Of a DNA stretch of 64,000 nucleotides, positions 42,408 through 51,129 are shown in pieces. A program made the translations under genes and the position numbers. Below the pieces are notes generated by a model that was given only the letters and a program-made list of their open reading frames with translations, made no database searches and was not told the DNA's origin. Each line of letters begins with the position of its first letter. Within the stretch, counting starts at the first letter, position 1. Source of the stretch: Pseudomonas sp. DTU_2021_1001937_2_SI_NGA_ILE_001 (GTDB taxonomy: Bacteria > Pseudomonadota > Gammaproteobacteria > Pseudomonadales > Pseudomonadaceae); NCBI RefSeq assembly GCF_032463525.1, contig NZ_CP135971.1, forward strand, positions 310,001-374,000, written 5' to 3'.

Positions 42408-43148
42408 ATGAGCCATGTCGCATTGGTAACCGGTGCGGGCCAGGGGCTGGGGCAGCGTTTCGCTGCCCGGTTGCTGGCCGCCGGCTACAAGGTGGTGATC
42501 AGCGACCGCAGCCTGGAGGCCGCGCAGGCTGCCGCCCGGTCGCTGGACGCGGGCGCAGAGCGGGTGTTGGCGGTGGCGTTGGATGTGGGCGAGAAAACCC
42601 ACTTCGAAGCCGCCCTGGCCGCCACCCTGGAACGCTTCGGTGCCCTGCATGTGCTGGTCAACAACGCCGCCGTGACCAAGACCACGCCGCTGCTGCAGAT
42701 TTCCCCGCAAGAGTTCGACGCCGTAGTGGGCCTGAACCTGCGCAGCGTGTTCCTTGGCTGCCAGGTGCTGGGCGCACACATGGCCCAAGCCGGCTACGGG
42801 CGGATCATCAACATGGCCTCGCTGGCCGGGCAGAACGGCGGCACCGCCACCGGCGCGCACTACGCCGCGAGCAAGGGCGCCATCGTGACCCTGACCAAGA
42901 TCTTCGCCAAGGAATTCGCTGCCCGTGGCGTCACGGTCAACGCCATCGCGCCCGGTCCGATCGACTCGCCGGCGGTGCATGCCGCGGTGCCGGCCGAGCG
43001 TATGGACGGGCTGCTGGCGAATATTCCGGTGCGCCGCCTGGGGGATGCGGATTTCCTCGGTGACCTGATCGTCCAGCTGGCGCGCCCCGAAGCCTACTTC
43101 ACCACCGGGGCGACCTGGGACGTGAATGGCGGGCTGTTCATGCGCTGA
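42408..43148 (+). CDS. iacE: IacE, short-chain dehydrogenase/reductase
   Basis: 246 aa, classical SDR. Cofactor loop TGAGQGLGQ at residues 8-16, an Asp near residue 33 (ISDRS) suggesting NAD, LVNNAAVTK, and a catalytic YAASK. In the iac pathway IacE works with IacA on hydroxylated indoleacetate, giving the oxindole stage. It starts 10 bp after iacD. Confidence 0.92.
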   Translation: MSHVALVTGAGQGLGQRFAARLLAAGYKVVISDRSLEAAQAAARSLDAGAERVLAVALDVGEKTHFEAALAATLERFGALHVLVNNAAVTKTTPLLQISPQEFDAVVGLNLRSVFLGCQVLGAHMAQAGYGRIINMASLAGQNGGTATGAHYAASKGAIVTLTKIFAKEFAARGVTVNAIAPGPIDSPAVHAAVPAERMDGLLANIPVRRLGDADFLGDLIVQLARPEAYFTTGATWDVNGGLFMR

Positions 43149-43212
43149 ACCTATCCACCGGGCGACGGCCGCCGTCGCCTTTGAACTCAATGCTGTTCGC
43201 CTTGGTCGCGGT

Positions 43213-43263
43213 GACCGGCAGGAGCGGCCTGAGCCGCGAAAAGCTTCGCGGTTCAAGCCGGTC
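43213..43263. repeat. REP hairpin inside the iac operon
   Basis: GACCGGC and GCCGGTC form the outer arms, CCGCGAA and TTCGCGG the inner arms. It fills the 170-bp gap between iacE and iacF, the only large gap in iacABCDEFG, and may lower expression or stabilise the upstream message. Confidence 0.75.
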
Positions 43264-43318
43264 CCACAGGATGAACCGAACAGTATTGCCCCTAGCCGAA
43301 CGTGCAGAGTGACCTGCC

Positions 43319-44278
43319 ATGAATGAACAATTACTAGAAGTGGTCGTGCGCAAGCGTGACCTGCAGGGTGACGCCGTGGTCGTGCTTGACCTGGCCCAGG
43401 CCGACGGCTCGCTCTTGCCGGCCTTCGAGGCCGGCGCCCATGTCGATATCCATATCGCTCCAGACCTGATCCGCCAGTACTCGCTGTGCAGTGACCCGGC
43501 CGATCTGCGCACCTACCGCCTGGGGGTGCTCAAGGACCCGGCGTCGCGCGGCGGGTCCGTCGGTGTACACCAGACGTTGCTCGAAGGCCGCCCGGTACGC
43601 ATCAGCGCGCCGCGCAACCTGTTTCCCCTGGCACCCGCGGCGCGGCGCTCGATCCTCCTCGGCGGTGGTATCGGTATCACGCCGATGATCGCCATGGCGC
43701 ATGCCCTGCATCGCCAGGGCGCCGATTTCGAGCTGCACTACTGCGGGCGTTCACGCCGCCACAGCGCCTTTCTCGAGGCCTTGCGCGAAGCGCCTTTCGC
43801 GGCACGGGTGGTCACCCATTTCGATGACGAGGACGCCGCGCAGCGCCTGGACCTGCCCGCGGTGCTGGGGCCGGGTGAGGCCGGCGTGCATGTGTACACC
43901 TGCGGTCCGTCCGGCTTCATGGACTGGGTGATTGCCGGTGCCCGTCAGCAGGGCTACGCCGAGGACCACATCCACAAGGAGTACTTCCAGGTCGAGGTCG
44001 ACGCCAGCGGCGCCAGCTTCGAGGTGGTCGCTGCGCGCAGCGGCAAGCAGGTGCAGGTCGCCGAAGGGCAGAGCATCGCCGAGGCCCTGAAGAGCATCGG
44101 CATCAAGGTGGCCATGTCCTGCGAGCAGGGCGCCTGCGGCACCTGCCTGTGCGAGGTGCTCGAAGGCGAGCCTGACCACCGTGACCACTACCTGACCGAC
44201 GACGAGAAGGCGGCCAACGAACAGATCCTGCTGTGCTGTTCCCGGGCCCGATCCACCAGGCTGGTCCTGGATATCTGA
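43319..44278 (+). CDS. iacF: IacF, oxidoreductase with flavin and [2Fe-2S] ferredoxin domain
   Basis: 319 aa, phthalate dioxygenase reductase type. Flavin-binding RQYSLCSDP (about 53), the NAD domain with GGGIGITPM, and the plant-type ferredoxin centre at the C-terminus with cysteines 268, 273, 276 and 306 (CEQGACGTC, LLCCSRA). It carries electrons from NADH to the IacCD Rieske oxygenase. Confidence 0.93.
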   Translation: MNEQLLEVVVRKRDLQGDAVVVLDLAQADGSLLPAFEAGAHVDIHIAPDLIRQYSLCSDPADLRTYRLGVLKDPASRGGSVGVHQTLLEGRPVRISAPRNLFPLAPAARRSILLGGGIGITPMIAMAHALHRQGADFELHYCGRSRRHSAFLEALREAPFAARVVTHFDDEDAAQRLDLPAVLGPGEAGVHVYTCGPSGFMDWVIAGARQQGYAEDHIHKEYFQVEVDASGASFEVVAARSGKQVQVAEGQSIAEALKSIGIKVAMSCEQGACGTCLCEVLEGEPDHRDHYLTDDEKAANEQILLCCSRARSTRLVLDI

Positions 44279-44289
44279 GGAGAACGACC

Positions 44290-44787
44290 ATGGTCGACGT
44301 AAACAGTTTTCGCAATGCAATGGCCATGCTCGGTGGCGCGGTTTCGGTGATCACCACCGACGGCCCGGCGGGTCGCTGCGGGTTCACCGCTTCCGCCGTG
44401 TGCAGTGTCACCGATTCACCGCCCACCCTGCTGGTGTGCATGAACCGCGCCTCGCAATCCAACGCGCAGTTCAAGGCCAACGGCATCTTGTGCGTCAACG
44501 TGCTGGCTGCCAGTCACCAGGCGTTGTCCGGCGCGTTCGCCAACAAGCAGCTCAGCCCCGAGGCGCGCTTCGCCGAAGCGTCCTGGACCACCCTGGAAAG
44601 CGGTGCGCCGGTGATGCTCGATGCCCTGGTGAATTTCGACTGCCGCATCGCCCAGGTCCACGAGGTGGGTTCGCATAGCATCTTCTACTGCGAGATCCAG
44701 GACATCCGCCACGGCGGCGCGGAAGACGGGCTGGTGTATTTCAACCGTGCCTATCACCGCCTGGGCGAGGCTTCCAAAGCCTGCTGA
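44290..44787 (+). CDS. iacG: IacG, flavin reductase
   Basis: 165 aa, HpaC-like flavin reductase. SFRNAMAMLGGAVSVITTDG then GFTASAVCSVTDSPPTLLVC and NFDCRIAQVHEVGSHSIF are the standard stretches. It supplies reduced FMN or FAD to the IacA monooxygenase. GAGGAG lies before the ATG, 11 bp after iacF. Last gene of the first iac operon, tail to tail with iacR. Confidence 0.92.
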   Translation: MVDVNSFRNAMAMLGGAVSVITTDGPAGRCGFTASAVCSVTDSPPTLLVCMNRASQSNAQFKANGILCVNVLAASHQALSGAFANKQLSPEARFAEASWTTLESGAPVMLDALVNFDCRIAQVHEVGSHSIFYCEIQDIRHGGAEDGLVYFNRAYHRLGEASKAC

Positions 44788-44796
44788 GCGACGGAT

Positions 44797-45273
44797 TCAG
44801 AATGTCTCGAGGTTGTGGAACACCGTCTCCAGCAGCCCGTTGAGGCGTTCGATCTGCGCCTTGGTCAGGCCGGCGAAGCTGCGTTCGAACAGGGCGTGGG
44901 TCACGTCCTGCATGCGCTCGATGGTGGCCAGGCCGGCCGGAGTGATGCTCACCTGGGTCACCCGGCCATCCTCGGCGCTGGGCGCGGTGTCCACCAGGCC
45001 GTCGTCCTTCATGCGGTAGACGATCTTGGTGGTGGTGGAGAGTTTGGCGATGGCGTGGGTAGAGATTTCGGAAATGCTCGACTGGCCGTTCTCGCTGAGG
45101 ATCCACAGCACCCGCCAGCGCGGTACGTCGAGGTCGACGCGCTTGAGCAGGCGCTCCATGTTCTGGTTGTAACGACCGTGGACGCGGGCCAGCCAGTAGA
45201 AAGGGAAGTCTTCCTTGCGGAACTCCGCACTGGAGGGGTCGTAGCGGTGCTTGAGCTTCTTGGGTGGGTTCAT
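44797..45273 (-). CDS. iacR: IacR, MarR-family repressor of the iac genes
   Basis: 158 aa from the chosen ATG (MNPPKKLKHRYD). Longer in-frame starts up to 45399 exist, but the chosen one leaves a 119-bp divergent promoter region before iacH. Winged helix-turn-helix with VPRWRVLWILSENGQSSISE and the wing MKDDGLVDTAPSAEDGR. In P. putida 1290 IacR represses iac transcription and is relieved when indoleacetate is present. It lies between iacG and iacH, as in that strain. Confidence 0.88.
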   Translation of the reverse strand: MNPPKKLKHRYDPSSAEFRKEDFPFYWLARVHGRYNQNMERLLKRVDLDVPRWRVLWILSENGQSSISEISTHAIAKLSTTTKIVYRMKDDGLVDTAPSAEDGRVTQVSITPAGLATIERMQDVTHALFERSFAGLTKAQIERLNGLLETVFHNLETF

Positions 45274-45302
45274 GAGGTTCGGCAGGCAGGAAATCCAGCC
45301 GC

Positions 45303-45316
45303 CAATGATAGACATT
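45303..45316. promoter_or_regulatory. Candidate IacR operator between iacR and iacH
   Basis: CAATGATAGACATT, with AATG and CATT arms, shares its first six bases with the palindrome before iacA. It is placed to control both divergent genes. Weak on its own. Confidence 0.35.
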
Positions 45317-45392
45317 TCCAGCAATTTGAACAGCGTCGCGCGTGGCGCAGCCGTTCCGGGTGCACGCTGGCGACCGATGAGGAGCAAGGTAC

Positions 45393-46514
45393 ATGACAAT
45401 CGTTGTCCAGCCCCTGGATCTCGGGGGCGATGGCTTGAGGGTAATGGTCAAGGACACCCTGGACGTGGCCGGTGTGCCGACCCGCGCCTCCAGCCGTGCG
45501 CTGGCCGATGCCGCACCGGCCGCCGAACACGCCGAGGTGGTGCGGCGCCTGCTCGACGCTGGCTGCCGGCTGACCGGCAAGACCGTACTGCATGAACTGG
45601 CCTTCGGCACCACCGGCATCAACCACTATGCCGGTACGGCGCCCAACCCGCGCTATCCGGGGCGCATTCCCGGTGGCTCATCGAGCGGCTCGGCGGCGGC
45701 CGTGGCTGCGGGCCTGGCGGACTTCAGCCTGGGCACCGACACCGGTGGTTCGGTGCGTGTGCCCGCCTGCTGTTGCGGGGTGTTCGGCCTCAAGCCCAGT
45801 TTTGGGCGGGTCAGCCGCCAGGGTGTGATGCCGACCCACAGCAGCCTCGACTGTGTCGGGCCGTTCGCCGCCACGCTGCCGATGCTGGTGCGCGCGATGA
45901 GTATCATCGACCCCTCGTTCCAGCCTGCGGCGGTGCCTGCGCGGATCACTGTCGGTGTGCTCGCTGTGCCCGCCAGCCCGGCGGTGCAGGCGGTGCTCGA
46001 CCAGGCCTTGCAGGCCAGCGGCCAGAGCTTGCGTGCCGTGCAGTTGGAGGATTTCCAGGCGGCCTACGAAGCGGGCATGGCGGTGATCAATCGCGAAACC
46101 TTCGACGCCTGTGCGCCGCTGCTGGAAGGCGGCCAGGTGGCGCCCGACGTAGCCGGGCGCCTGCAGGCTGCCGGGCAGACCGATGACGCGGCCCTGGCCG
46201 CTGCCGAGCAGGTGCGCCAACGCTTCACCGCCCAGGTGGACGCCGCGCTGCAGGACTGTGACGTGCTGGCATTGCCGACCCTGCCGGATTTCCCGTTGCG
46301 CCTTGAAGAGGCAGCCGACACCCGTGCGGTACTGGGCATGACCGCACTGGTGCGGCCGTTCAACCTGTCCGGGCATCCAGCCGTCAGCCTGCCGTTGGGC
46401 AGCGACCACGGCTTGCCGGTGGGGCTACAGCTGGTGGCCGCCAAGGGCGCCGACGAGCAGTTGCTCGCCGCCGCCGAATGCCTGTTGCAGGCGCTGCATG
46501 CGGGCGCCCACTGA
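45393..46514 (+). CDS. iacH: IacH, amidase-family protein
   Basis: 373 aa. Amidase-signature triad visible: K20 in MVKDTLDVAG, a serine cluster 96-98 in GGSSSGSAAAVAAG, and nucleophile S120 in GTDTGGSVRVPA. It probably hydrolyses an amide, perhaps a conjugated auxin or indoleacetamide, or a ring-opened intermediate; the exact role of IacH is not settled. GAGGAG lies before the ATG. First gene of the second iac operon, 119 bp from iacR. Confidence 0.88.
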   Translation: MTIVVQPLDLGGDGLRVMVKDTLDVAGVPTRASSRALADAAPAAEHAEVVRRLLDAGCRLTGKTVLHELAFGTTGINHYAGTAPNPRYPGRIPGGSSSGSAAAVAAGLADFSLGTDTGGSVRVPACCCGVFGLKPSFGRVSRQGVMPTHSSLDCVGPFAATLPMLVRAMSIIDPSFQPAAVPARITVGVLAVPASPAVQAVLDQALQASGQSLRAVQLEDFQAAYEAGMAVINRETFDACAPLLEGGQVAPDVAGRLQAAGQTDDAALAAAEQVRQRFTAQVDAALQDCDVLALPTLPDFPLRLEEAADTRAVLGMTALVRPFNLSGHPAVSLPLGSDHGLPVGLQLVAAKGADEQLLAAAECLLQALHAGAH

Positions 46515-46535
46515 GCGGCCTTAAGGAGAGACGCG

Positions 46536-47048
46536 ATGACCGATATCCAGCCACTGCTCGAACGCCTGAAGCGGCTCGAGAGCGAACAGGCGATCCGTGC
46601 CTGCATGAACCGCTACATGCTGCTGTGTGACCAGCTCGACGCCCACACGCCCCTCGACGAACTGGCCGGGCTGTTCACCCGCCAGGCGGTCTGGGAGGGC
46701 AAGGGCGCCAAATACGCGAAGAGTTTCGGAGGCTATCGAGGCCGCGAGGCGATTCGTGACATGTTCGCGCGCTACACCGAGCCACCGGCGCACTTCGCGC
46801 TCAATGTGCACTTCCTTACCAGTGAGCTGATCCGTGTCGATGGCGCGCAGGCCGAGGGCAGCTGGGTGATGCTGCAGACCAGCACCTTCGCCAGCGGCGC
46901 CTCGCACCTCAATGCCGCGCGTCTGGCGGTGCGTTTCGCCGAGGAAGACGGGCAGTGGCGCATGGCGCATTTCCAGACCGAAAACCTGTTCAGCCGGCCA
47001 GTCACGGCCTGGCACAGCGAAGCCGAGCTGCCAGTGCCCGGCCGTTGA
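46536..47048 (+). CDS. iacI: IacI, SnoaL/NTF2-like protein
   Basis: 170 aa. Helical start (LERLKRLESEQAIRACMNRY) then a cone-shaped NTF2 fold (FTRQAVWEGKGAKYAKSFGG, HFALNVHFLTSELIRVDGAQ). Enzymes of this type are isomerases, hydrolases or dioxygenase partners. It follows iacH by 21 bp with GGAGA before the ATG, as in other iac clusters. The reaction is unknown. Confidence 0.85.
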   Translation: MTDIQPLLERLKRLESEQAIRACMNRYMLLCDQLDAHTPLDELAGLFTRQAVWEGKGAKYAKSFGGYRGREAIRDMFARYTEPPAHFALNVHFLTSELIRVDGAQAEGSWVMLQTSTFASGASHLNAARLAVRFAEEDGQWRMAHFQTENLFSRPVTAWHSEAELPVPGR

Positions 47049-47069
47049 CCCCGGTGGCCGCAAAGACGG

Positions 47070-47213
47070 CCAATTTGGGATAGCCGCCGGCAGGGTGCAG
47101 GTCCAGTATCGAAGCCTGCCGACAGGCCCATAACAATAATCAGCCACGGGCGTGCCCAGCCTGTTCCCGTGGACCTCCCGCAACGACTGCCTCATAGAAA
47201 AAGGTATAACAGA
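47070..47213 (+). promoter_or_regulatory. Conserved leader/promoter block, copy 1
   Basis: Three blocks recur before both APC permease genes with nearly fixed spacing: CCAATTTGGGATA (47070), CCCATAACAA (47127) and CAACGACTGCCTCATA (47181). In copy 2 they are at 52198, 52256 and 52312. A shared regulator site plus promoter and leader is likely. Confidence 0.55.
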
Positions 47214-48662
47214 ATGAGCGTATCCTCCGGCGGTGGTTCGACCACGCAGCTTCGCCGCGGCACCCTGGGTGTCGCCATGATCGTGTTTTTCGTCATCTCC
47301 GCCGCCAGCCCGCTCAGCGTGCTGGCCGGGGGCTTTCCCATCGGCCTGATGCTGGGCAACGGCGCGGGCCTGCCGGCGCTGGTGATCGTGGCCCTGGCGG
47401 TGTTGCTGTGCTTCGCCGCCGGCTATACCGGCATGGCGCGCCATGTGACCCACGCCGGTGGTTTCTATGCCTTCATTTCCCGTGGCCTGGGCGGCATGGC
47501 CGGCGGTGCGGCCGGGGTGCTGGCGATGGTCGCCTACAACATCCTGCAGGCGGGCATGTACGGCCTGTTCGGCGCGGTGTTCGCCGGCACCCTGGAGGCC
47601 GGTAGCGGCATCCTGGTGCCTTGGTGGCTGGGCTCGCTGCTCGCCCTGCTGGGCATCGCCTGGCTCGGTTACCGCAATATCGACCTCTCGGCGCGGGTGC
47701 TGTCGATCATGGTGATCGCCGAATACGCGGTGGTGGTCGTGCTGGACGTGGCGATCTTCAGCCAGGGCGGGCTGCACGGGCTGAACCTGGAGTCCTTCAC
47801 GCCGACCCAGATCGGCAGCGGCAACCCCTCCATCGGCCTGCTGTTCTGCTTCGCGGCCTTCATCGGCTTCGAAGCCTCCACGCTCTATGGCGAGGAGGCG
47901 CGCGACCCGCAGCGCACCATTCCACGGGCGACCTACATCTCGGTGTTGCTGATCGGCGGCTTCTACACCATCTCGGTGTGGGCCATGGTGCTCGGTGCCG
48001 GCACGGACGAAGTGGTGGCGCGCCTGCAGGCGACCCAGGACCCGACCACCTTTCTCTATGCGCTGTCCGACCAGTATGTCGGCGCCTGGCTGACCACGGC
48101 CATTCGCCTGCTGTTCGTGGTCAGCCTGTTCGCCGGCCTGCTGGCTTTCCACAACGCGGCGGCGCGTTATTTCTTCGCCATCGGGCGTGATGGTCTGCTG
48201 CCCGAGCGCCTGGGCAACACCCACCGCGTGCACCAGAGCCCGCATATCGGCTCGCTGGTGCAGAGCCTGGTGGCGGCGACCATCCTCTGCATCTTCGCGC
48301 TGATCGGCGCCGACCCGGTGCTGCAGCTGTTCTCCTGGTTCTCCAACCTGGCCACCCTGTGTCTGATTCTGCTGATGGCGCTGACCTCCCTGGCGGTGAT
48401 CGGCTTCTTCAAGGCGCGCCCGCAACTGGTCAGCAGTGCGCTGCGCTGCTTCATCCTGCCTGCCGTGTCGGGCGTGGCGCTGTTGGCGATCGGCCTGACC
48501 GCCGTGGTGCACTTCGACGTGCTTACCGGTGCCAGCACCTCGATCTCGGTGGTGCTCTGGTCGGTGATCCCGCTGTCGGTGGTCATTGGCCTGCTGCTCG
48601 CCGCGCGGCTGCGCAGCCAGGCACCGCTGCGCTTCAGTGCACTGGGCAATCAGTCGGCCTGA
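47214..48662 (+). CDS. APC-superfamily amino acid/amine permease, copy 1
   Basis: 482 aa with about 12-14 membrane helices. It begins SAASPLSVLAGGFPIGLMLG (helix 1 with the broken Gly-rich turn) and continues HAGGFYAFISRGLGG in helix 2-3, GFEASTLYGEEARDPQRTIP, and LLAFHNAAARYFFAIGRDGL in helix 8. This is the pattern of basic-amino-acid/polyamine/ethanolamine-type APC carriers. The substrate is unknown. Following iacHI it might import a tryptophan- or indole-related amine. It is a paralogue of the gene at 52344. Confidence 0.85.
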   Translation: MSVSSGGGSTTQLRRGTLGVAMIVFFVISAASPLSVLAGGFPIGLMLGNGAGLPALVIVALAVLLCFAAGYTGMARHVTHAGGFYAFISRGLGGMAGGAAGVLAMVAYNILQAGMYGLFGAVFAGTLEAGSGILVPWWLGSLLALLGIAWLGYRNIDLSARVLSIMVIAEYAVVVVLDVAIFSQGGLHGLNLESFTPTQIGSGNPSIGLLFCFAAFIGFEASTLYGEEARDPQRTIPRATYISVLLIGGFYTISVWAMVLGAGTDEVVARLQATQDPTTFLYALSDQYVGAWLTTAIRLLFVVSLFAGLLAFHNAAARYFFAIGRDGLLPERLGNTHRVHQSPHIGSLVQSLVAATILCIFALIGADPVLQLFSWFSNLATLCLILLMALTSLAVIGFFKARPQLVSSALRCFILPAVSGVALLAIGLTAVVHFDVLTGASTSISVVLWSVIPLSVVIGLLLAARLRSQAPLRFSALGNQSA

Positions 48663-48762
48663 GCAGCCACCCTTCTTCCTCCCGACGCGGCACAGACCGC
48701 GCGGGAGCCTCGCTTGACCGCTGCCTACTAAAAAAATACCTCGTGGTTAAGGATCTGAATCC

Positions 48763-50067
48763 ATGCGTTATCACAGCATTCTCGGCGTCATTACCCTGGC
48801 CGGCCTGACGGCTCACGCCCAGGCATTGCCATTGATCGACACGCCCGACACCCACGTCAGCGTCGAAGGCCTGGCGGCCTACGGACTGTTCGACAGCCGC
48901 AAGCGCTATGACGGCGGGGAGGGCGGCAAGCACTGGCGTGAAGGTTTCATCAAGTACGGACTCAAGGGCGATACCCGCATGGCCGATGCCGGCACCCTGT
49001 ATGGCGCCTTCGCCCTGGTGTCATCGGCCACTTGGGGCGATGGCGATGCTGGCGGTTTCACCGACGGCTCCGAGCGCACCACCAAGATCGAGGACGCCTA
49101 CCTGGGCTGGCGTTCCGCTGACCTGTTCCCGGCCTTCGGCCAGGACGGCGTGGATTTCTCGTTCGGCCGCCAGGTGTACAAGGTCGGGCGGGGCTTCCTG
49201 ATCAACGACGACGGCCCGAACCTGGGCAAGGGCGTCGCCGACGGCAGCCTCAACCGGGGCGGTGCCTATTACCTGGGTGCCCGACATGCCTTCGACCGTA
49301 CGGCGGTATTGCGCCTGGGCGGCGAGCAGGGCTGGCACGGCAGTGCGGCCTGGCTGAAGTCCGACAACCGCGCCCAGGCCGAGCCGGAACTGAGTGTCGT
49401 CGACCTGCAATACACCCAGACGATCGGCACCCTGGCGGCGACCTGGATCCACGGCCTGGATGTCTCGCGGCGCTTCGCCAGCGAGTTCCAGCAACGCCGC
49501 GACGGCATGAACGTCTATGGCCTGCGCGCCGAGGGCAACGCCGGTATCGACAACGCCAGTTTCGCCGCCGAGTACGCCCTGCAGGACGCCCAGGGCGACC
49601 AGGCACGGGCCTGGTACCTGGAGGCCGGCTACCGCTTTGCCGACCTGTTGTGGGCACCGACGCTCACCGCGCGCTACACCCGCTACGGGCAGAACTGGGA
49701 CTCTCTGCTGACCGGCTACAGCACCGGCTACGGCACCTGGTTCCAGGGCGAGGTGGCAGCCAATTACGCCGGGCCATTCAACAGCAACACGGCGGTCAGC
49801 CATCTGGGCCTGAAGGCCAACCCGCTGGAAGCCCTGACCCTGGGTGTGCTGTTCTTCGATTTCCGCACCCTGGGTGACCGCCAGGTGCGCAACCTCGATG
49901 GCCGCGAGCTGGACCTGTTTGCCGAATGGGCGGTGTCGCCGCACCTGATCGTTACGCCGCTGATCGGCCTCTATCGCCCCGAGCGCAGCGCGGCGGACGG
50001 CGGCAGCCAGTCCGGGGGCAACGGCACCAACCTCTACAGCCAGCTGACTGTGGCCGTGCCGTTCTGA
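48763..50067 (+). CDS. Outer-membrane beta-barrel porin, copy 1
   Basis: 434 aa. The signal peptide ends in HAQA before LPLID. The mature protein is built of alternating strands and ends in aromatic Phe (VAVPF), as outer-membrane barrels do. It shares long stretches with the protein at 56725, for example WREGFIKYG, TTKIEDAYLGWRSADL and FLINDDGPNLGKG. I place it near the alginate-export/OprD-like barrels, not firmly in either. It probably lets the substrate of the adjacent permease through the outer membrane. A GC-rich hairpin (48681-48705) lies between permease and porin. Confidence 0.75.
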   Translation: MRYHSILGVITLAGLTAHAQALPLIDTPDTHVSVEGLAAYGLFDSRKRYDGGEGGKHWREGFIKYGLKGDTRMADAGTLYGAFALVSSATWGDGDAGGFTDGSERTTKIEDAYLGWRSADLFPAFGQDGVDFSFGRQVYKVGRGFLINDDGPNLGKGVADGSLNRGGAYYLGARHAFDRTAVLRLGGEQGWHGSAAWLKSDNRAQAEPELSVVDLQYTQTIGTLAATWIHGLDVSRRFASEFQQRRDGMNVYGLRAEGNAGIDNASFAAEYALQDAQGDQARAWYLEAGYRFADLLWAPTLTARYTRYGQNWDSLLTGYSTGYGTWFQGEVAANYAGPFNSNTAVSHLGLKANPLEALTLGVLFFDFRTLGDRQVRNLDGRELDLFAEWAVSPHLIVTPLIGLYRPERSAADGGSQSGGNGTNLYSQLTVAVPF

Positions 50068-50143
50068 TGGCGTGGGAGCAGGGGCCCTGGCCTGGAGATT
50101 GCTTCCCCTCAGCCAGGCTCCTGTTGCAGCGAGAACACCAGCG

Positions 50144-51079
50144 ATGTTGTGCGAGATACGCCGTTTCGACGATGTGGATGTGCATGCCGGGGCGATCCTC
50201 GGCTGGCAGCAGACCTACGACCAGCTCAGCACCGGGCACGCCAGCACACTGCTCAAGCACGTCACCGGCGAGCGCTTCCAGATCTTCCAGGAGGCGCTCG
50301 ACAAACGCGTGGTGCAACGCGGCACTGCGCCCCACGGGCGCCTGTGCCTGGCCATGCCGGTATCCCATGCCGGGCCGGCGGTGTTTCAGGGCCGCAGTAT
50401 CGATACCCAGAGTGTCACCCTTCTGCACAGTGGCCAGGAATTCTTCGTCCAGGCCACCGAGGGCATGGACCTGTTGGCCATCACCGTGGATGCCGTTCGT
50501 CTGGAGCGCCTGGCCGACCTGGAGCTCCCGGCGCCGTCAGCCCGTCGTCTGGGCGCTCTGGCACGCCTGGAAATGCACCAGGATGTGCTCGCGGCGGTGC
50601 GTGGTCAGTTGCTGGACTTGGTAGACGCCGCATTGGCTGCAAAACAGTTACCGGAGAAGTTGCTGGAAGATCGCGTCATGGCGTGCATGCTCGACCTGCT
50701 CGGGCAGGCCGTGGAACGTGACGGGCGGGCGGTAAACCATGCGGTCAGCGCCTACCTGGTGCGGCAGAGCCAGGAGCTGGCCCTGGACCTGGCGCAGCGC
50801 GACGAGCCGGTTTCGGTACTGGAAATCTGCGAGTGCCTCAACGTCAGCCGCCGCACCCTGCAGCGCAGTTTCCAGACCCTGACCGGCTTGCGCCCGGTGG
50901 AGTACCTGCGTGCCGTGCGGCTCAACGCCGCGCGTCGGCGCCTGCGCGGTACCGACCCACGGCAGCTGACCGTGGCGCGGGTGGCCAGTGACCTGGGCTT
51001 CACCCACCTGGGGCACTTCGCCGGTTATTACAAGACGCTGTTCGGCGAACATCCTTCCGAGACGCCACGCCACGGCTGA
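50144..51079 (+). CDS. AraC-family regulator (EutR-like C-terminus)
   Basis: 311 aa. The N-terminal half (about 1-200) is a ligand domain of unknown type with SVTLLHSGQEFFVQATEGMD. The C-terminal domain (about 215-308) has ICECLNVSRRTLQRSFQTLT and VARVASDLGFTHLGHFAGYY then FGEHPSETP. It follows the porin by 76 bp in the same direction and may regulate the two permease/porin modules through the shared leader block. Confidence 0.78.
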   Translation: MLCEIRRFDDVDVHAGAILGWQQTYDQLSTGHASTLLKHVTGERFQIFQEALDKRVVQRGTAPHGRLCLAMPVSHAGPAVFQGRSIDTQSVTLLHSGQEFFVQATEGMDLLAITVDAVRLERLADLELPAPSARRLGALARLEMHQDVLAAVRGQLLDLVDAALAAKQLPEKLLEDRVMACMLDLLGQAVERDGRAVNHAVSAYLVRQSQELALDLAQRDEPVSVLEICECLNVSRRTLQRSFQTLTGLRPVEYLRAVRLNAARRRLRGTDPRQLTVARVASDLGFTHLGHFAGYYKTLFGEHPSETPRHG

Positions 51080-51129
51080 GCCCGGCTGCCTATCGGCGTA
51101 TGTTCCGTAGCGGGGCAGGGCGCCTGCTT

